This document shows positions 43,204 to 53,400 of a stretch of DNA of 64,000 nucleotides, one piece after another. Numbering within the stretch: position 1 is the first letter of the stretch; each line of letters starts with the position of its first letter. The position numbers were made by a program, and so were the translations under genes. The notes under the pieces are model-generated. The model saw only the letters and a program-made list of their open reading frames with translations, was not told the DNA's origin and made no database searches. Source of the DNA: AP-15 sp963812675 (GTDB taxonomy: Bacteria; Pseudomonadota; Alphaproteobacteria; ATCC43930; CGMCC-115725); NCBI GenBank assembly GCA_963812675.1, contig CAWEWR010000013.1:1-64000 (forward strand), in the 5' to 3' direction.

Positions 43204-44955
43204 TTACGGCGACTGCACCAGGACGCCGAACGCCGCGCTCTGTGTCAGCGCCGAGAACCGCATCGCCGGGTTGGGTGACAACAGCCACACCGTTGCGTGC
43301 AGTGCGCCCTGGCCCGCTACCGGGTTCAGGGACGTGCCGCCCAGGATCGCGATGTCGTCGCCGGTGACATATGTCGCGTTGTTGGCCTGCACCTTACCTG
43401 CTGATCCGCCCGATGCCAGGTTGGTCGAGACCGTGTCGGGCAGACCCGGCTGCGACGCGAGATTGGCGACGAACGAAATATTACAGGTCGTCGGTGGGTT
43501 CACCGCATTCGGAGGGACCGGTTGAGGTGCCAGCGTGGCCGAGCCGGTGGCTGGCGCGGTGAAGTTGCAGCTGCCTGCACCGGTCTCGGGGCTCTGGTTG
43601 ACGACATCTTTGGTCAGCACCGCCCATACCTGCGCGGCGACATTGCTCGGGTTGACCATTCGGAAGAAGGTCGGCGAGCCGTTGTTGATGCCAAACACGT
43701 TCTGCGCGAAGAAGGCGGCGCCTTGGTAGGCGATCGACCCGAAGGTCGCGCTCGGGGCGGTCGTCAGGCTGAACGTCAAAGGGCTAGGACTAGTCAACGT
43801 GACCGACACCATTATTTGGACACTTGCCGGATCGGTGGTCTGAATCACTTGCGTGCCGTTGGTCACCAGACACACGGCGAAAGCCGGGGTGGGGCTGGTG
43901 ACTGCAGTGGTGTTGGGGGTCGGGATATTGGCGAAGGTGATTGTCCTCTTTGCCGTATCGATCGTCCCGGCAACGTTGTTGGCTGGTGGGGTTCCGGGCG
44001 TGCAGGTAGCCTGGCTTGCCACCGGGTTCCCGGCCGCCGCGAGGTTTGGGAGCAAGTAGGCGGTGGTTATCGTCGCGAAATCCCCGGTCAATGTGACCGC
44101 AACGTTGCCGCTGAGCGCGGCGGCGCAGTTCGGGTTCCCGGAGAAAGACGGACCGTTGATGCAGAACAGGCCGGTCCTGGCGTCGAGATCGCCCTGGTTT
44201 TCATTGACCCACAGGTCGCCGAGGAAGCCCGCTGTCGACACCGTCCTCGTTCCGTTCGCCTGATTGACGACAAACCCGCCCCCCGGAGGAATGGGCGGAG
44301 TCAGTGTGAGACCGCTGCCGGTCAAATCTATCCCGAGCGTTGTTCCACCGAGGAAGATACTGAAGCTGTTGTGGCTCTCCAGGGCGAGGTTTGGAATTGG
44401 CGCCGCATCCCCGGTGAAAGCTCCGCCGGACGTCGCCGACGCGTTAATCTGCACTACCGCACTGATGACGTTGTTGCTGACCGGCGCCAGACCCGGATAA
44501 ATATTCTGGCCCAATCTGGCGACATCCGGGCCGGAGAGAGAGACGTTACCCGTCGCCCCGCCGGTGAGCTGAACAAATGTGTATGGCCCGCCGGCACCGG
44601 GTACAGGACAATTAATGATGGGGTTCCCAGAACCGGTGAGCGTCGGCGTCGTCGTCACCGCACCGGGAAACCATTGGCACAGGGTTCCACCGGCGAGCGT
44701 AAACGTATTACCGGCCGGCGCAATGAATGATACAGAGACCCCCGAGGCGGCCGGGATCCCGGTGGCGCCCAAGACCGAATAAGAAAGATTGCCCCCTTGA
44801 AAGGTGACGGAGTTGCCGGGGGGCAACGCTACTGTTTGGGCCGAAAAGGCCAGCTGATTGTTGGGCTGCGGCTGGCCCGCGGCGAACACGCCCGGGCTGA
44901 AGCACAACCAGGCGAGCGCTGCCGCGCTCAGCCCCAAACCTATTCTCGCCTTCAT
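43204..44955 (-). CDS. Large exported Gly/Thr/Ser/Pro-rich protein, candidate secretion substrate
   Basis: This 583-residue protein has a clear signal peptide (MKARIGLGLSAAALAWLCFS, cleavage near FAAG). The rest is poor in charge, rich in Gly, Thr, Ser, Pro and Asn, with regularly spaced beta-like stretches and paired cysteines (TLCQWFPG/INCPVPG, LFCING/PNCAAAL, ATCTPG/AVCLVT, GSCNFT/TTCNISF). I do not recognise a family. ATG at 44955 has AGGGGAG 8 bases upstream. It lies directly upstream of the gsp operon on the same strand, separated by a terminator hairpin. Secretion through the type II system is inferred from location and signal peptide. Confidence 0.8.
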   Translation of the reverse strand: MKARIGLGLSAAALAWLCFSPGVFAAGQPQPNNQLAFSAQTVALPPGNSVTFQGGNLSYSVLGATGIPAASGVSVSFIAPAGNTFTLAGGTLCQWFPGAVTTTPTLTGSGNPIINCPVPGAGGPYTFVQLTGGATGNVSLSGPDVARLGQNIYPGLAPVSNNVISAVVQINASATSGGAFTGDAAPIPNLALESHNSFSIFLGGTTLGIDLTGSGLTLTPPIPPGGGFVVNQANGTRTVSTAGFLGDLWVNENQGDLDARTGLFCINGPSFSGNPNCAAALSGNVAVTLTGDFATITTAYLLPNLAAAGNPVASQATCTPGTPPANNVAGTIDTAKRTITFANIPTPNTTAVTSPTPAFAVCLVTNGTQVIQTTDPASVQIMVSVTLTSPSPLTFSLTTAPSATFGSIAYQGAAFFAQNVFGINNGSPTFFRMVNPSNVAAQVWAVLTKDVVNQSPETGAGSCNFTAPATGSATLAPQPVPPNAVNPPTTCNISFVANLASQPGLPDTVSTNLASGGSAGKVQANNATYVTGDDIAILGGTSLNPVAGQGALHATVWLLSPNPAMRFSALTQSAAFGVLVQSP

Positions 44956-45220
44956 CTGTGTCACTCCCCTACAGGTTTAACAAAGAGCTTGGTGTTCGCG
45001 ATCGTGCCGCGTGGGCTTCCCATACGTCAAGCAGAATTCGCTAAATCGGCAACATTCCACTGCCGTTTGCAACTGCCACCTAAAATTCGCGAGCAGGTCG
45101 CCATAAATCAACAATGAGTTTTACAACAGCATCCAATGAAACGACGCATGAGGTAAGCAATCTAACCCATGAATATTGCGCACCGCACAATAGGGCCTGA
45201 TTGGTGATCGACGGCCATCT

Positions 45221-46372
45221 TCAGAGCGGCGGGACGGGGGCGGCCGCTCCGCCGGCATTCGCGGCGTCCCGAAGCGGCGGCGGAACGGAAGGCTCCGCAG
45301 TCAGCTTCGCCGCACCTGCATTGCGGCGATGCCGAACAATCTCGGTGATGGTTGCATTTTCCCGGCGCATCTTGTCGAGCAGCGCAATCGCCAGCGCGCG
45401 GATTACGCCGCGCGGCAGCTCGCCGCGCGCATGTGCTTCGATTGCCTTAAACTCGGCGAAGGCCGGTCGGTCGGATACCTCGCGGATCGCATCGAGCAGT
45501 CTCCGTGAGGCGGCCCTATCGAAAATCTGAGTGGTGGCGGGGTCGCCGCGCAGCAATTCGACTGGCTCGACCCCGACCGACAGAAGCCAGACCGCAGTGG
45601 AAGGACGGAGCGGCGCGCCCTTCCCGCTGCCTGCCCCGGACAAGGCGTCGACGAGGTCTTGCAAAACCGCGCCCGCGTTATGGTTGGCGGCCAGGGCCTC
45701 AGACGCCTTTGTGCGTCCGTCGACCCGGAAATCATCCGCAGGTCCGAGCGGGTCGAGCGACGGCTGGGCCCTCGGGGCTGCACCTTGCGGTGATTGCTCG
45801 GCGCCCGAGTTGACGCGTAGCATCGCCCATTGGCGCAGCGAGCTAGCCGTCATTTGCTTCAAGAACGGGTTCGCGGCGATCGCTTCCGGGCGCAGCAGCT
45901 CAGGCGCCGGGCGGGCAGGCCCAGCACTGAGCACGCTGACCGCGCCCTGCGGCCCGATCGCATGGGCCAGGGACAACTCTGCCGCGCTTGCCGGCAGGCC
46001 GACGCTGCGGAGCGCCGCGGCATTGGCCTGCGCGTAACGGTTCGTCAGGTCCTCGGCGAGCGGCTTGATGTCCCGCAACGCGAGGATCTGTTCGCGGGTC
46101 ATCGTCTGGGCGACCTGTGGATAGGCTCGCCCAAACATTTCGAGCCAGGTTCCAGACAAAAATTGCCCGTATCCCGCAGCGCTCGACAACGGATTGCGGC
46201 CCGCCCCGCCCTCCGCGGTGATGATGCGCGCGCCGAGATCGCCGAGACCATCGGCACCGATGGGCTCGAGCGCCCGGGTTTGCGAAGCCGCAATCGAAAT
46301 GCCAAACAGGCCAAACAGAGTCATCGCGATCACCGCCGCGCCCAGAACGCGCGTCGGGCCATGCGCTTTCAT
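45221..46372 (-). CDS. Exported transglycosylase-like (SLT-type) protein
   Basis: This is a 383-residue protein with an N-terminal signal or anchor (VLGAAVIAMTLFGLFGISIA). Residues ~48-80 (ARIITAEGGAGRNPLSSAAG, then YGQFLSGTWLEMF) show the goose-lysozyme/SLT pattern with a probable catalytic Glu, and LAHAIGPQGA continues that fold. The C-terminal ~200 residues are helical and Ala-rich without a recognised domain. It may cut peptidoglycan locally to help build the secretion machine. It sits ~265 bases upstream of the exported-protein gene on the same strand. Confidence 0.65.
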   Translation of the reverse strand: MKAHGPTRVLGAAVIAMTLFGLFGISIAASQTRALEPIGADGLGDLGARIITAEGGAGRNPLSSAAGYGQFLSGTWLEMFGRAYPQVAQTMTREQILALRDIKPLAEDLTNRYAQANAAALRSVGLPASAAELSLAHAIGPQGAVSVLSAGPARPAPELLRPEAIAANPFLKQMTASSLRQWAMLRVNSGAEQSPQGAAPRAQPSLDPLGPADDFRVDGRTKASEALAANHNAGAVLQDLVDALSGAGSGKGAPLRPSTAVWLLSVGVEPVELLRGDPATTQIFDRAASRRLLDAIREVSDRPAFAEFKAIEAHARGELPRGVIRALAIALLDKMRRENATITEIVRHRRNAGAAKLTAEPSVPPPLRDAANAGGAAAPVPPL

Positions 46373-46464
46373 CCCCTAACCCCCTCAGACCTGCTCGACG
46401 CGGCTTGCGGTCACGCCGGAATGCCGTCGAGCTCCCCGCCGGCATTCTGCATCGACTTAGGTCG

Positions 46465-47790
46465 TCAGCGAAAGCCGTATTGTGCGATCAGCTCGCCTAC
46501 CATTCGATCGAGGGCAAAGCGGGAAGCAACGAAACCCGGCCCCGTCGAGCGGGTAAGCTCGCGCCAGGCGCGGTCGCTCGCCAATCGAAGCACCGCATCT
46601 GCGAGCGCTTCGGGATCGGCGCGCGGAACGAGAATGCCGGTCTCTCCCGGCAGAAAGGCTTCGGCGACGCCACCGGCCGTGCAGGCGACAACCGGCCTGC
46701 CCGCCCACTGCGCCTCGATCGCCGTGTTCGGGGTGCCCTCGGCTTCGGAGGTCAGAAGAAATACATCCATCGCACCGAGCGCGGCCAGAGCGTTGCCGCT
46801 CAGCCCCGGGAGGATCACGCGCCCCTCCAAGCCGAGTGCAGCAATCCGCGCCCCGATTTCCGCCCGCATGGGCCCCGCCCCGTAAAGCACGAAAATCACA
46901 TCCGTGCGCCGAGCGAGAATGGCGGCAGCCGTGTCGAGCCATAGAAACGGCCGCTTTTCGGGCGAGAACCGGAACATGGACCCGACCAGCAGCGCCTCAT
47001 CCGGCGCCCCGATGCGCCGCCGTTCGGCGAGCGCCGCGTTGCGATCCGGCGTCGGCAGATCGACGGCATTGTAGACGACACCGATCCGCTCGGCCTCCAC
47101 TCCGAGCCAGTCTGCATAATCCTGCGCACCGGCAAGGCTGTTGTTGAGCAACACCACCCCGGGCTGGGACAGGAGCGCCCGGTAAGCCGCCCGCATTGCC
47201 GGTTCGTGGAAGAAGAAGCGACTGGGGTTGAGGTTCCGGCCGGACAGCACGATCCGCGGTACCCCGGCCAGAACCGCCGCGATACCGGCGCGGATGTTGG
47301 ACCAGTCGAGCCATGCATGGACGACGGCCGGGCGCAGTGAAACCAGCTCGCGCCAGAGATCCGCGGCATCGCAAACCAGGGCGGTGGGGAGCCCCACGGC
47401 CGCCGCGAGCAGCCCTGCCGGCAGCGGCGCGTATAACGGCGACGGGCGGCAGATCTGCCGGGCGGCAACGCCGGCGGCAGCGAGCTGCGGGGCGAAAAAA
47501 TCGTATGCCTCGGGCTGCCCCGGCGCGAGATGCGCGCACAGCACCGTGATGTCCCGGATACCGCGCCGCGCCAGGCCCCGGACGGCGTTAGTGAGCTGCC
47601 GCTCGGCCCCGCCCGGCTGCAAGCTGCCGCATACCATTACCAGTCTTTCGGGCACCGGCGAGACCGGCTCGGCCGCCCGGAACAGCGAGTTTGAGCGTCG
47701 TCTCGCAGGCTCGTTCGTCGTCCGGAGTGAGCGCGCATCGATGACCCGTTCGCGCGCACCCGCCCGATGATCCGCTGCGCGAGCGGCCAA
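46465..47790 (-). CDS. GT4-family glycosyltransferase, paralogue of the 26.6 kb gene
   Basis: This is a ~441-residue GT-B enzyme: LVMVCGSLQPGGAERQLTNA, VVHAWLDWSNIRAGIAAVLA, LSGRNLNPSRFF, VVYNAVDLPTP, FRFSPEKRPFLWLDTAAAIL and SEAEGTPNTAIEAQWAG (E-X7-E). It shares these blocks closely with the 26572-28335 protein but lacks that protein's long N-terminal extension. The start is uncertain: TTG at 47790 is the only early codon, and ATG at 47637 would cut the first beta strand. It lies ~90 bases from both recG and the transglycosylase gene. Confidence 0.88.
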   Translation of the reverse strand: MAARAADHRAGARERVIDARSLRTTNEPARRRSNSLFRAAEPVSPVPERLVMVCGSLQPGGAERQLTNAVRGLARRGIRDITVLCAHLAPGQPEAYDFFAPQLAAAGVAARQICRPSPLYAPLPAGLLAAAVGLPTALVCDAADLWRELVSLRPAVVHAWLDWSNIRAGIAAVLAGVPRIVLSGRNLNPSRFFFHEPAMRAAYRALLSQPGVVLLNNSLAGAQDYADWLGVEAERIGVVYNAVDLPTPDRNAALAERRRIGAPDEALLVGSMFRFSPEKRPFLWLDTAAAILARRTDVIFVLYGAGPMRAEIGARIAALGLEGRVILPGLSGNALAALGAMDVFLLTSEAEGTPNTAIEAQWAGRPVVACTAGGVAEAFLPGETGILVPRADPEALADAVLRLASDRAWRELTRSTGPGFVASRFALDRMVGELIAQYGFR

Positions 47791-47883
47791 AGAAGGCGCC
47801 GCTCGCGCATTGCCAATGCCAGGTTGCGCGCGCCAACCCAGGCGGCGGCCTTCAAGCGCTGTGACACCGTCGTCACCCGAGCT

Positions 47884-49963
47884 TTAACCGGCACGCAAGT
47901 ACTGCACCGCTTCGTCGCGGCGGAACAGGTAGAGGAGAGTGCGCAGGGCCTGGCCGCGCTCGCTTTCGAGGTGGGGGTCGCGTTCGAGCACGAGGCGGGC
48001 GTCGTCATGGGCGATCGCGACCAGTCCCTCGTGGATCGCCAGGTCGGCCAGGCGCAGGGTCGGAAGGCCGCTCTGCCGGGTGCCCAGACACCTCGCCGGC
48101 GCCGCGCAATCGCAGATCCTCCTCGGCAATGCGGAACCCGTCCTCGGTCTCGCGCAGGATGCTGAGACGCCGCTTCGCGACCTCGCCGAGCGGCGAAGCG
48201 TACAGCAATAGGCAGGTAGAGGGTTTGTCGCCACGCCCGATGCGGCCGCGCAGCTGGTGCAATTGCGCGAGACCGAAACGCTCCGCATGCTCGATGACCA
48301 TGACGGTAGCGTCCGGAACATCGACCCCGACCTCGATTACCGTGGTGGCGACCAAGACATCGAGCTCGGCACCTGCGAAACCGGCCATCGCACGGTCCTT
48401 GTCGGCCGGCTTCATTCGGCCGTGCACGACGCCGACCCGGCCGGGAAAGAGCGGCGCCAACGCCTTGTATCGCTCCTCGACGGCGGCGAGATCGGCGGTC
48501 TCGCTCTCCTCGACCATCGGGCAGATCCAATAGACCTTGGCCTTGCGCGCCAGGGCACGGCCGACCGCTGCCACCACGTCCTCGATGCGTTCGAGCGCCA
48601 CCGTCCGCGTATCGACCGGATGCCGTCCCGGCGGCTTTTCCGTGAGGCGCGAGACGTCGAGATCGCCATAAGCGGTCATCATCAGGGTGCGCGGGATCGG
48701 GGTCGCGCTCATCAGCAGGGTGTCGGCGTCGCGGCCCTTCGCGTAGAGGCCGAGGCGCTGCTCGACGCCGAAGCGGTGCTGCTCGTCGATGACGACTAGA
48801 GCCAGATCGCGAAACTCGACATCCGGCTGTAAGAGGGCGTGCGTGCCGACGACGGCCGGCGTCAGGCCCGAGGCGAGGCTCGCCAGCATCGAGGCGCGGG
48901 CCCGCCCTTTTTCGCGCCCGGTCAGAAACCCGATCTCGACGCGGGCCGCCGCGGCATGGCGCTGCAATGTCGCATGATGCTGGCGGGCGAGGATCTCGGT
49001 CGGCGCCATCAGCGCCGCCTGGCCGCCGCCTTCGATCGCGCTCAGCATTGCGATCAGCGCGACGACCGTCTTGCCGCTGCCTACGTCGCCCTGTAAGAGC
49101 CGCACCATGCGCCGGGGCTGCGCCATTTCCGCCGCGATCTCGGCCAAAGCGAGGCGCTGCGCGCCGGTCAGCGCAAAGCCGAGCGCTCCTTCGACCGGGC
49201 GGGTCAAGACGCCCGTGCCGACAATCGCCCGCCCCTTTTGCCGATGGCGCCGGGCGCGGACCAGCGCCACCGCGAGCTGGCTCGCAAGGATCTCGTCATA
49301 GGCGAGCCGCTCGCGCGCCGGGGTGGTCGGCGAAAGATCAGCCTCGGTTTCCGGCGCATGCGCCTGGCGGACCGCGTCGCCCCAGGCGGGCCAGCCGCGC
49401 CGTTCGCGCAACGCCGGGTCGATCCATTCCGGTAATGCCGGGAGGCGGTCGAGCGCCTGCCCCACCGCCTTCTGCACGACGCGCGGCGACAGGCCCGCGG
49501 TCAGCGGATAGACCGGCTCGATCGGCTTCAGGCGGTCGAGCTCGTCGGGCCGCAACACGAGATCCGGGTGGGCCATCTGCGGCATGCTGCCGTAGAACTC
49601 GACGCGGCCGCTGACGACGCGCTCGGCGCCGATCGGCAAAAGCCGCGCAAGCTGGTCGCCCTTCACGTTGAAATAGACCAGCGTCAACGTGCCGGTATTG
49701 TCGGTGCAGAGCACCCGATACGGGCGTCGTCCGTAGCCGGGCTGGTGCGCCTCGACGCGCACCGCGATTGTCGCGACGCGGTCGGGTTCCAGCGCGCGAA
49801 TCGGCGGCGAGGCGCGCCGGTCGATAATGCCGCTCGGCAGATGCCAGACGAGGTCGAGGACGAGCGGGCCGGCAAGACGCTCGAACAGCTTCGCTATCTG
49901 AGAGCCGATGCCGGGAACCGCGGTTACCGGCGCAAACAATTTGTCGAGGATGGCGGGACGCAC
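47884..49963 (-). CDS. recG: ATP-dependent DNA helicase RecG, frameshifted near the C-terminus
   Basis: RecG remodels stalled replication forks and Holliday junctions. The wedge/OB region (PGIGSQIAKLFERL, YFNVKGDQLARLL) and the helicase motifs LLQGDVGSGKT, APTEIL, VVIDEQHRFG, LLMSATPIPRTL, VVHGRMKPADKD and IEHAERFGLAQLHQLRGRIGRG are intact. After LRLRGAGEV one extra base (position 48088, T on the coding strand) shifts the frame. The expected ending LGTRQSGLPTLRLADLAIHE through DEAVQYLRAG continues in the next frame to the stop at 47884. Corrected length is 692 residues. As written, the protein loses its last ~70 residues for an unrelated tail. GTG start at 49963. Confidence 0.9.
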
Positions 49964-50022
49964 AAACGATATCTATATCCGCGCAAGGGGTACCGCCAAG
50001 GGCACACCCAAGGGGACGCCAC

Positions 50023-50346
50023 GTGACCTCACCATCAGAAATTCGCCGCAAGCGGCTGTTGTTCCGTTCCTGGCATCGCGGGACGCGGGAGAGCGACCTG
50101 ATCCTCGGCCGCTTCGCCGATGCTTATCTCGCCAGGTTTGACGACGCGCAGCTCGACTATTACGAGGCGCTGCTCGACTGCGCCGACGCCGACATCTTCG
50201 ATTGGGTCTGCGGCCGCATCGCGCCGCCCCCCGAGCACGACCACGACGTAACCAGGTTGCTCCTGTCTTTCAGCATCGCCAACCCTCACCCACCCAGCCC
50301 CGAGGGCTGGGTCCCCCCTCTCCCGCGGTGCGGGAGAGGGGATTGA
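50023..50346 (+). CDS. sdhE: FAD assembly factor SdhE with repeat-derived C-terminal tail
   Basis: SdhE promotes covalent FAD attachment to succinate dehydrogenase. The protein is 107 residues; the family motif RGTRESDLILGRFAD (RGxxE) and the LDYYEALLDCADADIFDWV block are clear. The last ~21 residues (NPHPPSPEGWVPPLPRCGRG and D) are encoded by a palindromic repeat (50284 onward) and are not family sequence. GTG start at 50023 has AAGGGGA upstream. It is divergent from recG and followed by mfd, a conserved alphaproteobacterial order; its TGA overlaps the probable mfd start. Confidence 0.88.
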   Translation: MTSPSEIRRKRLLFRSWHRGTRESDLILGRFADAYLARFDDAQLDYYEALLDCADADIFDWVCGRIAPPPEHDHDVTRLLLSFSIANPHPPSPEGWVPPLPRCGRGD

Positions 50347-50416
50347 AAACGTGCGCCTCACCGCCCCTCTCCCGCACCGCGGGAGAGGGTGCCGAGCGGA
50401 GCGAGGCGGGTGAGGG
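50284..50416. repeat. Two palindromic repeat copies spanning the sdhE/mfd junction
   Basis: The first copy (50284-50341) contains CCCAGCCC/GGGCTGGG arms and CTCTCCCGC/GCGGGAGAG arms. The second (50364-50416) nearly equals the element inside the FtsH-like gene (29313-29366). Together they encode the end of SdhE and the first ~25 residues of Mfd. Confidence 0.8.
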
Positions 50417-53400
50417 TGGCCCCGGTCGGATAACCGCTCTCGCCGTTTCGCTCGCGCAACGGCTGCGCGCCGTCACCTTGTTCGGCGCGCCGGATGGGTA
50501 CGACGCAGCGGCGATCGGCAGCCTCGTTAAGGGGCAGTGGCTGCATGTCTGCCGCGACGACGGGCGGATGGCGCGGTTTGCCGCGGCGCTGGCGTTTTTT
50601 CATCCCGAGATCGAAGCGTTGACCTTCCCGGCCTGGGACTGCCTGCCCTACGACCGGGTCTCGCCAAACGGCGAAATCGTCAGCCGGCGGATCGACACCT
50701 TGACGCGGCTCGCGACCGCCCCGCCCGACAAGCTGGTCGTGCTGACCACGGTCAACGCGCTGGTCCAGCGCGTGCCGCCGCGCCAGCTCTTCGACGGCCG
50801 GGTCCTGACGTTGCGGACCGGCGGCCGCGTCGGGCTCGACCGGCTGCAGAGCTTTTTTCTCAATAATGGCTATATTCGCACCGATACGGTGCGCGAATCC
50901 GGCGAGTTCGCGATCCGCGGCGGCATTGTCGACCTCTTCCCCGCCGGGGCGGCAGAGCCGCTGCGCCTCGACTTCTTTGGCGACACACTCGAATCGGTTC
51001 GCAGCTTCGATCCGCTGAGCCAACGGTCAACCGGGAAGCTCGACGAGGCGGTATTGCGTCCGGTCAGCGAGGTGTTGCTCGACGACGATACGGTGCGCCG
51101 TTTTCGCTCGCGCTACCGCGAGCAGTTCGGCGCGACCGGCACCGACGACCCGCTCTACGAATCGGTCAGCGCCGGGCGGCGCTATCCCGGCATGGAGCAT
51201 TGGCTGCCGCTTTATTACGAGCGGCTGGAAACCTTATTCGACTATCTGCCCGGCGCCGGGATCTCGCTCGATTACCAGGCGGAGGAGGTGCGCGGCCACC
51301 GGCTCGAAGCGATCGGCGATTCCTACGCGGCGCGCCACAACGTCACCCCCGCGGCGCGCGCCGGTGCGCCGATCTATCGCCCGATCCGCCCCGACCAGCT
51401 CTACCTCGACCGCCGCGAGTGGCCGGCGGCATTGCATGACCGGCCCGTCGTGCAGCTGTCGCCGTTCGCAGCGGATTCGAGCGACGGGGAGGCCTTCGAT
51501 GCCGGCGCCCGATCAGCGCGCAGCTTCGCAGCCGAGCGCGCCGACCCGAACATCGTGCTGTTCGAGGCAGTCCGCGATTACCTCGAAGCCGAGCGCCATT
51601 CCGGCCGCAAGGCCGTGGTCGCCGCGTTCAGTCTGGGCTCGGCTGATCGTCTCCTGACCGTGTTGCGCGAGCGCGGCGTTTCCGACCTGCGCCGCATCGC
51701 AGATGGCCGCGAGCTCGAAACATTACCGGGCTCGGCGGTCGGGCTAGCCGTATTGCCCGTCGAGCAGGGCTTCGCGACCGATGACTTAGTCCTGCTCGGC
51801 GAGCAGGACATCCTCGGCGACCGGCTCGCGCGCACTTCGCGCCGCCGGCGCAGCCTCGACCAGTTCATCACCGAGGCGACGGCGCTGACACCGGGCGATC
51901 TCGTCGTCCATGACGATCACGGCATCGGCCGCTACGAGGCGCTGGAGACGATCGACGTCGCCGGCGCGCCGCATGATTGCGTGCGCGTGCTCTATGCCGG
52001 CGACGATAAGCTCTTCGTGCCGGTCGAGAACATCGAAGTCTTGTCGCGCTTCGGCTCGGAAGATGCCGGCGTGCAGCTCGACCGCCTCGGCGGGGTCGCC
52101 TGGCAGTCGCGCAAGGCGCGGGTCAAGAAGCGCATCCGCGACATCGCCGGCGAATTGATCCGGGTTGCTGCCGAGCGGCAGCTGCATCCGGGCGACGTCG
52201 TGCAGCCGCCCGAGGGGATCTACGAGGAATTCGCCGCCTGCTTCCCTTATCCCGAGACCGAGGACCAACTGAACGCGATCGCCGACACCTTCGCCGACAT
52301 GGCCTCGGGTAAGCCCATGGACCGGCTGATCTGCGGCGATGTCGGGTTTGGCAAGACCGAGGTGGCGTTGCGCGCGGCCTTCATCGCGGCAATGGCCGGC
52401 TCGCAGGTCGCGATCGTAGTGCCGACGACGTTATTGTCGCGGCAGCACTACCGTAGCTTCACCGAGCGCTTCGCCGGGCTGCCATTGCGGATTGCCCAGT
52501 TGTCGCGGCTGGTGCCCGCCAAAGTGGCGCGCGAGGCCAAGAAGGAGCTCGCCGACGGACGGCTCGATATCGTGATCGGCACGCACGCCTTGCTCGCCAA
52601 GGACGTCCGGTTCGCCCATCTGGGGTTGCTGATCGTCGACGAGGAACAGCATTTCGGCGTTGCGCAAAAAGAGAAGCTGAAACAATTGAAGGCCGATGTG
52701 CATGTGCTGACGCTGACTGCGACACCGATCCCGCGCACTCTGCAGTTAGCATTGTCGGGGGTGCGCGAGATGAGCCTCATCGCGACGCCGCCGGTCGATC
52801 GCCTGGCGGTGCGAACTTTCGTGATGCCGTACGATCCGGTGACGATCCGCGAAGCGATCATGCGCGAGCGCGACCGCGGCGGTCAGATCTTCTATGTCGT
52901 GCCGCGGATCGCCGATCTCGACGATGTGCGCGAGCGGCTGCGCGAGAGCGTGCCCGAGATCAAATACGCGGTCGCGCACGGGCGCATGGCGCCCTCCGAG
53001 CTCGAAGACGTGATGTCCGCGTTCGACGAGCGCGCATTCGATCTGCTGCTGTCGACCAATATCATCGAGAGCGGGCTCGACATCCCGTCGGCCAATACGA
53101 TGGTGGTGCACCGCGCCGACATGTTCGGACTGGCGCAGCTCTACCAGCTGCGCGGCCGCATCGGGCGCAGCAAATTGCGCGGCTACGCCTATCTGACCCT
53201 GCCGGAGAAGAAGAAACTCGCCCCGACGGCGCAGCGCCGGCTCGAAGTCATGCAGACCCTGGACACGTTGGGCGCCGGGTTTCAGCTGGCAAGCCACGAC
53301 CTCGATATCCGCGGCGCCGGCAATCTCTTGGGCGACGAGCAATCCGGGCACATCCGCGAGGTCGGCATCGAGCTCTACCAGCACATGCTCGAAGAGGCGG

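Noticed and set aside
43522..44730. A 402-residue open frame on the plus strand
   Set aside because: It is antisense to the exported-protein gene, has Arg-rich low-information composition and no start signal.
50202..50342. ATG at 50202 as the start of mfd
   Set aside because: It would lie inside sdhE, and the extra residues are out-of-frame sdhE and repeat sequence.
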